DNA of 64,000 bases from Porphyra umbilicalis. Taxonomy: Eukaryota > Rhodophyta > Bangiophyceae > Bangiales > Bangiaceae. Under the pieces are notes generated by a model. That model ran no database searches, was not told the DNA's origin, and saw only the letters and a list, made by a program, of their open reading frames with translations. Below are positions 54,512 through 64,000 of the stretch, piece by piece. The stretch covers positions 1-64,000 of the forward strand of contig KV918879.1 in assembly GCA_002049455.2 (NCBI GenBank), in the 5' to 3' direction. The first letter of the stretch is position 1; every line of letters begins with the position of its first letter. Position numbers and translations under genes: made by a program.

Positions 54512-56119
54512 CTAGACCTCGTCCTCCTCGACGTTACCGTCGGCAAGGGCATGAACGCCGATAGGCGGTTGCCGACGCTCGCGAGGGCGATAAGGCTCGG
54601 CACACTGTGCGGCGAAGTGCCCCGGCTTGTTACAGTTGTAACAGAAGTCAGCCCGATTGGCTTGAGGGACGGCGGCCCGAGGGGGCGGCGGGGTGCGAAC
54701 CGGTGTGAACGGTCGTTCCGTCGTCGTCCGCTGGTCTTGTGTCGCGTAAGCGACTTTGATCGCCGTTGGGCGGGTAAGCTTGAGTTGCAAACGCAACTTG
54801 TTGGTGCCGTCCCAGTACATCTGGGCGGTGGCGACCGTCTCGGACAGGGTTCGGTCGGGGAACTGGTCGTTCAGTACCCGGACGTGCGCTTGCACAAGGT
54901 CCGAAAGACCAGTGATGAAGACGTCCTTAACGTCTTGGATGTCGAACAAACCGTTCAGGAGGTCTCATTGCGTTTCCACGCGATGACCAAAGGCCGTGGG
55001 CGCCTCGTTGTCTTGTTGCTTCATCGTAATGATGTCTTGATAGGCGTTGGCCATAGTTGCGTGAGTCGAATACTTCGAAAAAAGCCAGTTGACGGCATCT
55101 CCGTAGGTACGGATGGCGTAACGCTTACGTCCCAGGGTGCTGTTAAGCGCGCCGGAGAAGGCCATCTTGGCGTTGCCGGCTGGTCGAAAGACCATAAGCG
55201 GAAGGGCTTGACCGTGCGTCAGCCCAGCCGCGTCGCATGCGCGGCGAAAGGTCGTCAAGAACGTGAAGATGCCCAAGGGCAGGGCTCCCGTGAATGGCAA
55301 TTGCCCATGGAACGCTCCGTCCAAACGTTTGTTGAGACGGTGCGACCGCTGTGCCTCTTTAGGCGTATACGTCAGTTAACGGCGGATCAGGAAGTACGTC
55401 CTGTAGTCCAGGAGTGTCTTGAAGCGGCTATTAGCCGGGCGGATCACCTTGATCCTATCGGCTTTTTCAAGTCGCTCCTTCCGTTTGGTGGGGGGCGCGG
55501 GGCGCTTGCGCGCGGCCGCGTCCGACTCGCTCGAGCTGTCGCTCGGCGAGGACCCACTTGGGGGCGACGGCGGGTGTGGGGGCCCGTGGCCATCGTCCGA
55601 AGAGGATGTGTCCATCGCGTTCGGGTTGTCGTCGTCTGACGACGTCGGGCTTGACCCAGAAGCGGAATCGTCGGAAGATGAGGAAAGCGCGGCGTTAGCC
55701 GGAGCGTCCTTGCGGACGGACTTGTCCTGAATCACCTTGCTCGTCTTCTTGAAGTCCTTGGTCTTGTCGCCCGACTGGCGGCGAGACTTATTCACACGGC
55801 GTTCCTCCTCATGGGAGTCGACCTTGCGCAGGGCCTCGACGTCGTCGACCAACTTGTCATTGGCTCGCGCCAGAGACTCGTTAGTCTGTTCTTGGGCCGT
55901 CAGGCGTCGCTGAAGTGCTTCAACGGCCGCCTTCAGGCTCTCCACCACCTGCATCTGCCCAGAGGCGGCTTGATCCGCAGGGATTGGAGGAGTTGGAGCA
56001 CCGTCCGTGGGGGCGTCGGGGGCGGCAGGAGTGCCTTGTCCCCCGCCCGGCGGCCGGTAGCCAGATGGCAACTTGCCGTCTCTGGCTCGCCGAGTGCCGC
56101 CGGTCCCACCAGTAGACAT
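54512..56119 (-). pseudogene. Chromovirus Gag with two in-frame stops
   Basis: Structural protein of the retrotransposon particle. From ATG at 56119: Gly/Pro-rich start, a coiled coil at about 60-100 (AAVEALQRRLTAQEQTNESL), a basic stretch, a Ser/Asp-rich acidic part, then stop TAA at 55376. The same frame continues with a capsid-like helical region (FRRACDAAGLTHGQALPLMV, AIRTYGDAVNWLFSKY), stop TGA at 54965, then a C-terminal part with one CCHC zinc knuckle (CYNCNKPGHFAAQC) ending at 54512. All three pieces share one frame with no length change, so only point changes separate them. Both stops are compatible with C-to-T change on the coding strand. Confidence 0.85.
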
Positions 56120-56329
56120 ACTGGGACCTGAACAAAGTGTTCCGACTTGGCTTACGCCCTGCGCGCCAACGTCGGAGATCTCAACCGTGATGCCCCCGGC
56201 ACCACGCCCACAAGTCGATGGCTTACGCCCCGCGCGCCAAGCGACCGTATCGACACCGTCACAATGCCACGAGGCAGCGAGAAAGTTCTCGGGGACACCG
56301 TGCCGCGAGGCACGATGAAGGCGAGGGTA

Positions 56330-56347
56330 TCACCTGCTGCTCCACCA
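56330..56347 (-). promoter_or_regulatory. Primer-binding site of chromovirus
   Basis: Reading the minus strand, two bases (TT) after the 5' LTR comes TGGTGGAGCAGCAGGTGA, starting with TGG as expected for pairing with a tRNA CCA end. The cognate tRNA was not identified. Confidence 0.65.
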
Positions 56348-56349
56348 AA

Positions 56350-56735
56350 TGTGGTATTAATAACGTTAGTTCAATTACCAGTGTACTGAGACCGACCGTA
56401 GCCAAGCAATAAAGCGAGTTCTATCGCCGTCGCGGCGAGGAAGAAAGACCTTTTGTTGAAGGGTATCCGATGGGGAGCCGGGTGGTGCCCACGACGGCGA
56501 CCCCGGACCCACGGTGGTTTAATACAAACAACGGCACTGGTCGATCGACCATCCGATCAAGCGATCGTAATGAGTGCCGGCAGACAGATAAGACAGGCAA
56601 GCAATAAAAAATAAACAATGCGGAAGTAATCCCCCAAAGGGCGTGCCACAAGCCGAGTCACACACATCCGTGGGTTCGGCCAGTCAAGGGGGCTACTCGT
56701 GGCTAATTGCCAATTGGTAGCAGAGATATGCTACA
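56350..56735 (-). repeat. 5' LTR of chromovirus
   Basis: 386 bp, identical by eye to 45203-45588 and followed by GTAGG. As the 5' LTR it should hold the promoter for gag-pol transcription toward lower coordinates. An AATAAAAAATAAA stretch in the R/U5-type region may serve 3' end formation in the other copy. Confidence 0.95.
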
Positions 56736-56956
56736 GTAGGCATGTATACGTGATTTTGAATTGCTACGGTACGCTGCTTTGTGGTTACCAAATCACGCCA
56801 TAACGTATCGCGATTATCGCGTTCAAAGAGAGGGCTCGCGCGGATGCCAAATTCGTCAGCTGGGGCCTTCGGGAAGAGACTTGAGGGGCGGTGCCGTGCG
56901 GCCGCGGCCAGTCCCGATTGTCGTGCACGTGCTCGGCCACACACTCGTGCGTAGCC

Positions 56957-59239
56957 ATGGAGCGATCCGATGTCGAGGCAGCCGCTCTGGACACCCTCGA
57001 CCATAAGTTTGGCCATGCAAACTTCCGGGCTGGACAGCTTGAAGCTATCATTCCACTTCTCGAACAGGACCGTGATGGGGCGGACGTCCTGTCTGTCATT
57101 GCCACGGCATCGGGCAAGGCATGCTATATCTCGTCTTTGGGCGGAGGTTGTGCTACTCGTTCTGGTTCCCGTTCAGCGTGTGTGGCATGTGCGGCAGCGA
57201 CCGTCGCATTCATTTTTCTTTTTGTCAGTGCGCTGATAAGATTGATTCTGCTCGCTATTGCCGTCGTTTTCCTGCTCAATCTGTAGACGACTATCTTTGG
57301 TGTTGCTGCTACCCTCCTCTATGAGTTACGCAAGGCTTTAAGCGTTATGCTGGTCCCTCTGAAGGGCCTTGGCCGTCAGCACGCGGGCATGATGACAAAG
57401 GCTGGCGTGCCGGCAATGGCACATTCTTCTTCTAGCACGACGGCGGAGTGGGCGCGCTGCAAAACGATGATCACCGAGAAGGCTCTGTGCGCGCTCTTCA
57501 TCTCTCCAGAGGTGTTGTGCCACAACCCGAGCTTCGTCAAGCTATTGAACGAGCACAACATCGCTCTTCCTTGCTTCGACGAAGCTCATCTCTACAACGA
57601 CTGGTACCTTTGGAGGCCCACTATGTCAATGGCGGCATCCTTGATGAGCGCTCAACGCCGCCTGGGTCTGACGGCCACTATGCGTCGTCGGGACCAGCAG
57701 CTTGTCGTTAGGCGCACGGGGATGTCTGCCCGCATCGTGCAGCGTGGACGCTTCCTCCGGTCAAATCTGCTTCTTCAAGTCATCAAGCGGCCGGCTGCCC
57801 TGACCTTTGGCCGGGCGTCACTGGCGGACCGAGTTTCGGCGGCCACTGGGGCCAAATGGCGGATTGCACGCACTCTTCGTATGGCCATCAAGGCTTGGTC
57901 ACTCCAAGGGAACACCATCATTTACGTGCCTTCACGTGCACAGGCCGGGACAGTTTGCAAGCAGCTGGTGCAGGGAGCTACGGACTAGAAGTTGGTTGCT
58001 GTAGGGGCCGCGCTCAAATGTCGCCCTTATCATGCAGGCCGTACGGACCGCTCCGAGGTCGAACAGCTGTTCTTGTCCCAGCGCGGAGTCGTCGTGGTCG
58101 CGACAATTGCGTTTGGTCTTGGCGTAGACTGCGTCCACGACCGCGTGAACATCCATTTCGTACGTTGTTGGTACTCCGCTCACCTGTTTTGGTCACCATG
58201 TTCTACACTTGTAACCATCTTAGCCGGATTTCTCGTGCTATGCACTGGCAGCCAGCTTGATGTCCGGTCTTGAACAGCGACGTGGACAGCTCGAGCTCAT
58301 CATCTTTTTCGTTATATGCGTGCGCTTTTCTTGGCGTATCTTCTTTTCTCTCTTGTTTTGTTTTTCACACGTGGCCTCTATGTACATCTGATTCAGTCAG
58401 GGGCGAGGTCCTTGGCTGAGTACGCTCAGCAAGTCGGCCGCGGCGGACGTGACGGTGAAGACGCGTACTGCTTGTGCTTCTACAATCCAAGCGACAGCCA
58501 AGGGATCCGGCGCAGCATCGAGTCGGCGGTTTTGACGACGTCGACGACGACTGCCCTCATGCGCAAAAGAGCAGAGCGCACAACCGAACGCGGCCCAACT
58601 TCATTTTTACATTGGGCCGACTTCCACAGGGCTGGCATCGACGACGACAACACGGATGCCGTCTTAGCCGCGCTCTGCCGCACAGGCTTGGCGCTAGCAG
58701 GTAAGCGACAACCCGCGCGCATCTCGGCAATGAAAGGCTCAAAGTGGACCATTCAGCCGCTCCTCGCGTTGTCCAGGTTTGCTCTAGCGCTGTGGAAGGA
58801 TCGCTTTCAGGCCGCGTTCGCTTCGGGCAAGCTCAATGTGGCTGTTCGATGTGATGTGCGAGACGTGTGCACGGTGCCACCCTTCCTGGAGACGGGCGCA
58901 GGTGGGCCCACGGTGGTTCACGACGCGCTGGAGGACCTGGCTGCTGCAAAACTCGTCGACATCGACTATAGTGATGACTACCCGTTTGTTCAACACCTGG
59001 CAGTGCTCGATCGCCAAAATGCGCGAGCTGCCGGGCGGCTGCTTTCCAAGTCCATGAAGTCGGCTGCGGCGCAGCAGCTCGCTGTGCTTGACGAAGCCCT
59101 CGACTTCATGGAAGCTGATGGGTGCCTTCAACGTCGGCTTTGTGACGTTTTCGGTGCACCTGATGATTTGGACGCTGCTGTTGAGTCCTGTCGTTGCGGT
59201 ATGAGCGAGCCCGCGACGATTGGAGCCGGTTTTGCTTGA
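56957..59239 (+). pseudogene. RecQ-family DNA helicase, spliced, with one in-frame TAG
   Basis: ATP-dependent 3'-5' DNA helicase of the RecQ family. Motif 0 FGHANFRAGQ; motif I IATASGKACY (GK followed by Ala where Ser/Thr binds Mg-ATP); Ia LVPLKGLGRQ; II CFDEAHLYNDW; III LGLTAT; IV NTIIYVPSRAQA; V/VI VVVATIAFGLGVD and YAQQVGRGGRDGEDAY; and, after a spacer of about 190 residues, a RecQ-Zn-like Cys region (GCLQRRLCDVFG, CRCGM) at the extreme C-terminus. An intron at 58160-58396 joins motif V to motif VI in phase. Another must lie at about 57130-57345 (borders unresolved). A TAG at 57986-57988 interrupts an otherwise continuous frame between motifs IV and V. Same strand as the tyrosine recombinase and separated from it only by the retrotransposon and a few hundred bases. 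The Walker A change and TAG suggest decay. Confidence 0.8.
58160..58396 (+). other. Intron of the RecQ-like gene
   Basis: Starts GTACGTTG, ends TGATTCAG, 237 bp, phase 0 at both sides. Splicing joins VNIHF to SGARSLAEYAQQVGRGGRDG, which matches the RecQ motif V to VI spacing. The 5' site GTACGT is the same as in the recombinase intron at 44220. Confidence 0.8.
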
Positions 59240-59399
59240 CCTCTGGGTTGCTTCATGAGACGTGACCTTTGCGTGTGCCCGCGCGATGTGGGCGCCACCT
59301 CGTTTTTGAGTCTGCCGGTGCCACTGAGAGGAATCCTTCGGGTGTTTTGTGTCAACGTGTTTTAGGTACTTCTAGGTGCTACAGCAACCTTGCTTTTTT

Positions 59400-59830
59400 G
59401 TCCCATCGGCATGAGCAATGTCTTAAATGAGCTGTGCGTGTGTTCTTGCTTTGTTTTGCTCCGCGTCATTTTGTTGAAGGGTCCACATGCATGCGCACGA
59501 TGTTACTTCTTGCAATTTATGGGTACCAAAGTAGGACGTGCATGATTCATCAAACTGGGTATGTGTCGTCACGGAATTCCACTTTGATTACGGTATAACA
59601 GGTCTCTTATATTGTCACATGTCGCTTGACAGTTCCAGAGATATGTTTTCCCACCGTGTTTGTCAACACGGTGCTGCGATCCGGCCGCTCTCTTCGTGCA
59701 CATCCCGCCTTTTTCTTCGTTGCGCACTACTCGTGTACAGGTCCTTTTAGACGCTTCAGTCGTTCCGCAAGCAAACGTTTGCTGAGACAGGCGCCAAGAT
59801 CGTGCCATGTACTTTGGAACACCCTAGAGG
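59400..59830. repeat. Diverged direct repeat, copy 1
   Basis: Ordered similarity to 60360-60810 at an offset of about 990 bp: GGGTCC(A/G)CATGCATGC, CACATGT(C/T)GCTTG, GTGTA(C/G)AGGT, GACGCTTC/GAACGCTTTCGTC, TGCTCAGACAG-like and GCGCC..GTGCCATG. Begins just after the RecQ gene. Could be a non-autonomous element or a flank of the YR-RecQ unit. Confidence 0.6.
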
Positions 59831-60359
59831 TCGTCAAACCCCGCGTCAGTGACCATGTCATCACCGATACGAGCTTCAGCGAAGACAAAGAACAGATGCC
59901 AGCTTCAGCGGAGACGACGCAAAAACATTGTGAGCCCGGAAATAGCTCTTCGGCTTCAGCATGCCGCATAAAAATCTCTTTCTTTCGTGTACTTACATGT
60001 CAAGGGAGGCGAACGTGGTGTAGAGGCTGAGAGGTTGCGCGCATGCCGGCTACAAACTATGGCTTACTGACCGACTGTTACGGTGGAAGCGCCACGTTGC
60101 TCGTGAATGCCTTGAGGGCGAGCACCCTGCGCTGATGCCTTCACTTCGTGTTGGATGGCTTTGGCATGCGACAACGCGCGTGCTTGTGAGCACGCAGACA
60201 CCAGGGAAAGCACGTTTTGGCGCTCCCGCTGAGCCCAGAACTCAGCCCCCCAGAAGGCAAGCAGTTCCGAATGAGAAAGAGAGGCGTTCGCCCAGCCCTA
60301 GTGAGACACCCGCATACGCGAATCGCGCAGCGGGCGCAAGGCTGAGCGCGGATGAGCTT

Positions 60360-60810
60360 GCTGTGGCGACGCGTTTATTTTTAGTGTCTTTTTTCCTGGC
60401 GTTTGCCCGCGAGATGTGGTTGTTACCTCTTGCTTTAATATGTCTGTGCTCTGCCATCGACAGGAATGTTGTTGCAGGGTCCGCATGCATGCCCCCGACG
60501 GTGCTTCTTGTTTTTAAAGGCTACTAGATTACGATGGACAGGATTGATAAAACTGTGTACATCTAGTCCTTTTAATCATGAACCATATGACGGGTCATTT
60601 CTCACATGTTGCTTGGTAGCCTAAGAGAGCTGTCTTGTTGTCTTGTTTGCCAAGACGCCGTTAGAACACCGCCGCTCGTCTCAATCGTGTCTCGTCTTGG
60701 CCCCTTTTCGCACCAGTCGTGTAGAGGTATTTTTGAACGCTTTCGTCTCTGTGCATGCGAAGCTTTGCTCAGACAGTCCTCAAGAGCGCGCCATGGACAT
60801 TGCATCCCAC
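60360..60810. repeat. Diverged direct repeat, copy 2
   Basis: Second copy of the repeat at 59400-59830, same orientation, with many substitutions and small indels. Confidence 0.6.
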
Positions 60811-61701
60811 TTATGGCCGTTGCGCCCCTAAATCGGGCGACAGCTACCGGGCCCAGCGCGGTCGAGCCTATCGGTGAGACGCCGTTTTCCAACGCCCTCG
60901 GTAGAGCGACTGAGACCACCGTGCGCGCGCGCGCTTCCATACGGCCGCAAGAACACAACCGCAGAGTACCACGTCTGTGTGGTGCTGGTCCGCTCAGGAA
61001 CGAATGCCAGCGTGCGTGCCTGCGGCGGCAGGCCCCGCCGCCCCGTCAGCGTCGACGCGGCGGAGGCCGCCCCCTCCCCCCACTGGCCGGACGGGGGCCA
61101 CGTACGGCTGCGGTTAAGAGCGATTAGGGGGGTGGCCGCTCGTGTCTGCGCACGCGTGCACCCCGATGGGTGCGCGTCGCGCGTGTGTGAAGAGCGCCGC
61201 CGCCATGTTGAGAGGCAAGGCGCCGGCGGCGCGTTTTACGCGGGAGGTCGGCCGGCCAGTGCGGGCAGCGTGCTTTTCATGCACACGTGCCATGCTCGGA
61301 ACACCAATTGCAGCCGCGCGACATATTTTTTCAAGCTCCGGACGTGAAGTCAAGTCATGAATAATTCCGAAAGAAGTGCACGAGCACCGCCCTAATGGGC
61401 CGCGTATCCGGCCAGCTGGCTGCCTAATACATGCAATCGACTGATCCGACTGATCGATTACGTGCGATCAAGCTGGTTAAGAGGTCGATGACATGCCTGG
61501 AAATCCGCGATCGGCCAGATTGACGCCGCCAGGGCACCCCCTCCGGGAAACGCAATCGAGAGCCTGTCAGCCGATTCGCGCTTCCTGAACGCCTCTAACC
61601 CGCAGTTCAGGCTGCTCTTCTGGGTCTGAGCATTACATGGCAAGGATGAAACGACAAGCTGCAACGTGCTAAAAAGTGAGTGGTCAATACGAAATTCCCT
61701 T
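60811..61701. other. No gene seen
   Basis: A GC-rich block at 60890-61260 with unconserved frames, then lower-GC DNA. No domain, RNA gene or tandem repeat recognised. Confidence 0.35.
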
Positions 61702-61767
61702 CTCACAGGGGTCGTAGAGGCCGAAACAGGGGACATCCCCTGTTTGGGCCTCTGTGACCCCTGTGAG
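61702..61767. repeat. 66-bp hairpin, 32-bp arms and 2-nt loop
   Basis: The left arm begins CTCACAGGGGTC and ends AAACAGGGGA; the right arm is its reverse complement apart from about three mismatches, with only CA at the turn. As RNA it would be an almost continuous 32-bp stem. It is followed by lower-GC DNA without a convincing gene, in a plus-strand frame (61666-62127) of no known family. Confidence 0.8.
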
Positions 61768-62203
61768 GGGAGTGGCACCCGTCTCAATTTCGGCCTGAGA
61801 GCAATCCCAGCAACGTGGGTCCCATCTTCCATTTGGGTGGGTGTGACACGTGTGGCCCTCTCAGTGGGAAGACTATCCTGGGGGCCCCATATCCCGACGG
61901 GCGGTATGTACTGCGCGACATCGGCCGTCCAAACTATCATGGCCGAAGGGACGTCAGGGTATACGCTGCTGGATTACACACGACCCAAATGGGACCATTG
62001 GCTGTTTAGAGAAGGACCGAGGTACTACGGATGGCAAAGCTGTCCCGTGTCGACTGGAGATACATCACAGAACTCGGCCGAGGTCCCTCGAAAACGGAAT
62101 CTAGCACGCCAAGAGACCAAGAATTGAACGACAGCTCGCGAAACAAGGCTAAACGTATCCGAATTGTGCTCAATACGACACAACATAGGGTGAACGCGAA
62201 GAC

Positions 62204-62578
62204 ATGTGGCAGTGCCACGGTTTGTCCAACAAGGCTATCTGTTGCCGAGGCCTCCCGCAGGCGACGACGGGTACTGCATATGGTGGATCACCCACAATCT
62301 GGGTTGCGGCTGTGTCGTCAGCAGATGCTGAGAGCAGATGTAGGTGCTGTCCAGGCCCGACAAGGACCCTCTCATGTTGTGTGGAACGGACGCTGCTGTG
62401 GCCTCGATGGTATCAACCAACAATAGCGGATGTCATGAGCCTCCCCCGTGAAGAGTTGTTGGATTTTACGCCGAAGGGGCGCTGTCTGATTGGCCTTCGC
62501 GGAAAATCATTCGTTTATCCAGATAGACCTCCACGGGATTTAGTGGAATCGGAGCATTTTAGAAGTCCAAGGTCGTAG
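62204..62578 (+). CDS. Hypothetical Cys-rich ORF, 124 codons
   Basis: Starts MWQCHGLSNKAICCRG and includes CRCCPG and CCVERTLLWPRW, then a more ordinary end (MSLPREELLDFTPKGR, LIGLRGKSFVYPDRPP). The Cys spacing could make a small zinc-binding fold, but I match it to no family. Upstream frames (61815-62104) are broken. Either a short gene, a last exon or a transposon fragment. Confidence 0.3.
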   Translation: MWQCHGLSNKAICCRGLPQATTGTAYGGSPTIWVAAVSSADAESRCRCCPGPTRTLSCCVERTLLWPRWYQPTIADVMSLPREELLDFTPKGRCLIGLRGKSFVYPDRPPRDLVESEHFRSPRS

Positions 62579-63852
62579 ATTGGGCTTGGTTTGGACCTAG
62601 ATCGATCCGCCATCCTTTAATCAGTCAAAGCGGATCGCGCGGGGGTCATCACGAGAGGACGATCTCGTGATTTACCGGGACACTGGACGGACAGCGAGAG
62701 GGCGCCGCGCAGCAATGAGTGGCTCAGCGAAGTAGTCGGGCAGCCGTCGGTCGGCCGCATCAGGCGGACCGTCTGCGCATCGTGGGCAGACGCGTGCGTG
62801 AGCGGGGCGTGAAGAGGCGGTTGGCAGCCAGCTGTCGCCCGGTGGCCGAGCCCTACAGGCGGCGTGGCGAGCTACGCTGTGGCTCTGTCGCAGTGGCATG
62901 TCTCACGATACTCAGATTTGTGGTCTTGGGGCAGTGCCCCGACGCGTGAGTCCGTTTCTGGACCCCTGTTGCGCAGCGCGGGCGGTGCCCTGCAGCTCAC
63001 AGGCGGTGGCCCGCTGTCGGAGATGTCAGTATGGGAGGCGTGGGCCACGCTCCCCGCGTGCGGGGCGGCCGCCGGGCGCCACTCGCCGCAGGGCGGGGGG
63101 GCCCGGGAGGCATCCAGTCTGTTGCCCGCCCCTCTTGGTACCGTTTCGGCGGACCTGCAGCACTGTCCGCGCGCGCGTGTCCGCCGCCTGACCGATTCCT
63201 GCCCAGCGAGGCTCAGGCCCAGGCGACACGCAGGCTGTCGTCTTCCACTCTCACAGACGAATGTGGGGTCCTGGCGCAGCCCGCGCGCTGATCCGCTTTT
63301 CGACGCATTGCTGCGGGGCGTAGGCCGACCCGGCCGGCACGCGGGTTGTGGTCCGCAGCCACACACAGCGATTTGACGGACCGCTCGCAGTGTACTCGCG
63401 CGCGCGTGGGCGCCTGACGCAGTGCGTGCGTGGCGTCCTTGGGCGGCCCTGGCGGCCTCCCTCTGGTGCCAGCGCTCGTGTGGCGCCCTGCCCCCACCCC
63501 GGGCCGCCCCTCCCGTGGGGCGCCACCGCTCTCGCGCCTTCTTTATCCCGCGCAAAGCGTGTACCCCGACTTTTACGACCTCCCCGCCCTTCGACCATGA
63601 CGCGCGGGAAGAGTGCCAACGACTCTGGGAGGCGACGCGCCCAACGCAACCGTAACGCCCCTCTCCTCCCGCCCCTCCGTCCTTGTACCTGCGAGGGCCC
63701 CTGTGACCCTCTCAACGTGCATGCTCCCACCCCTCCTCCACCTCCACCTCTCGTTCCGCACGCGAGGTAGGGGGGACCTCCTCCCCCCCCCGGCTTTGGC
63801 AATGGCAACGATGGAGGGCGACCGCATCGACTGAAGCGGCCGCGGTCCGTCT
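62579..63852. other. No gene recognised; GC rises toward the right edge
   Basis: Increasingly GC-rich from 62.7 kb, with competing Arg/Ala/Pro-rich frames on both strands (for example minus 62872-63555 and 63251-63808) and no domain. The rise in GC resembles the approach to another host-gene island, and the last part may be 5' UTR of the ORF that starts at 63853. Confidence 0.4.
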
Positions 63853-64000
63853 ATGGTCGTGACCGTGGACGTGGCGACCCTAAGGACCCCGACCAACAAC
63901 GGCGCGCGATTCGACCCCGCGGAGCTTGGAACCTGGACGGTGGGCATCGTGCCCCCCTTGACCCGGTGTGCCGACCTCTCCCTCCTGGTGGTGGACGCGG
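63853..64000 (+). CDS. Start of an ORF running off the window (partial)
   Basis: From ATG at 63853 (MVVTVDVATLRTPTNNG) the frame is open for 49 codons to the end of the window, with nearly all third positions G or C, as in the recognised host genes. It continues DPAELGTWTVGIVPPLTRCA. No family can be named from so short a piece. Confidence 0.45.
   Translation, partial: MVVTVDVATLRTPTNNGARFDPAELGTWTVGIVPPLTRCADLSLLVVDA

Larger units (their letters stand above)
45203..56735 (-). mobile_element. Full-length Ty3/gypsy chromovirus, 11.5 kb
   Basis: Bounded by two 386-bp LTRs that appear identical base for base and by a perfect 5-bp target duplication, GTAGG (45198-45202 and 56736-56740). Minus-strand order: 5' LTR (56350-56735), primer-binding TGG 2 nt inside, gag, pol (protease, RT, RNase H, integrase, chromodomain), a third sense ORF, then the 3' LTR (45203-45588). 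About 5 kb lies between pol and the 3' LTR, unusually long. It contains a nested solo LTR of the LARD family and a long antisense ORF. Identical LTRs mean a recent insertion. Nevertheless gag carries in-frame stops and protease and integrase carry catalytic substitutions. It interrupts the YR-RecQ interval. Confidence 0.95.

Noticed and set aside
61420-61442. GCCTAATACATGCAATCGA resembles the 5' end of bacterial or organellar 16S rRNA
   Set aside because: Only about 20 bases match. The sequence before and after shows no further rRNA similarity, so it is not an rRNA gene or a convincing organelle insert.

Overview
The window looks like nuclear DNA of a GC-rich eukaryote with few introns. Four host-type genes were recognised: a bZIP factor, S-formylglutathione hydrolase, an Mrd1/RBM19-type RNA-binding protein and mitochondrial ribosomal protein bL32m. 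Each is encoded without visible introns, with third codon positions almost always G or C and long alanine, glycine or proline runs. A nucleus-encoded bL32m rules out bacteria. Low intron density, extreme GC3 and compact gene islands among less GC-rich repeats fit a bangiophyte red alga (Porphyra/Pyropia type). That assignment is inference, because no marker gene is present.

Layout. 1-5.3 kb: no recognised gene; one short inverted-repeat element. 5.3-16.5 kb: the host-gene island (bZIP, FGH, bL32m, RBM19/Mrd1). Two of its genes are broken only at poly-C runs, which suggests consensus errors. 17-19.3 kb: two tandem-repeat blocks. 19.8-21.6 kb: a Ulp1/C48-type cysteine protease gene. 21.86-29.69 kb: a complete non-autonomous LTR element (LARD type) with a 5-bp target duplication; its interior is mostly satellite (461-bp and 335-bp tandem repeats). 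29.7-36.2 kb: no recognised gene, diverged repeats and a 0.64-kb near-palindrome. 36.2-38.7 kb: an 810-codon alanine-rich coiled-coil ORF with one in-frame TAG, next to a 306-bp triplication. 41-42 kb: one hypothetical ORF.

43.5-59.2 kb is the most unusual part. A tyrosine-recombinase (Crypton-like) gene and a RecQ-family helicase gene lie in the same orientation. They are interrupted by an 11.5-kb Ty3/gypsy chromovirus with identical 386-bp LTRs and a perfect GTAGG target duplication. If the retrotransposon is removed, recombinase and helicase are only a few hundred bases apart, which suggests a YR+RecQ mobile unit or one fused gene. The chromovirus carries gag and pol on the minus strand, a third sense ORF split by a nested solo LTR of the LARD family, and a long antisense ORF with three in-frame stops. 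Its protease and integrase catalytic residues are altered.

59.2-64 kb: diverged duplicated repeats, a 66-bp hairpin, a weak cysteine-rich ORF and the start of a GC3-rich ORF that runs off the end. No tRNA, rRNA or CRISPR array was found.
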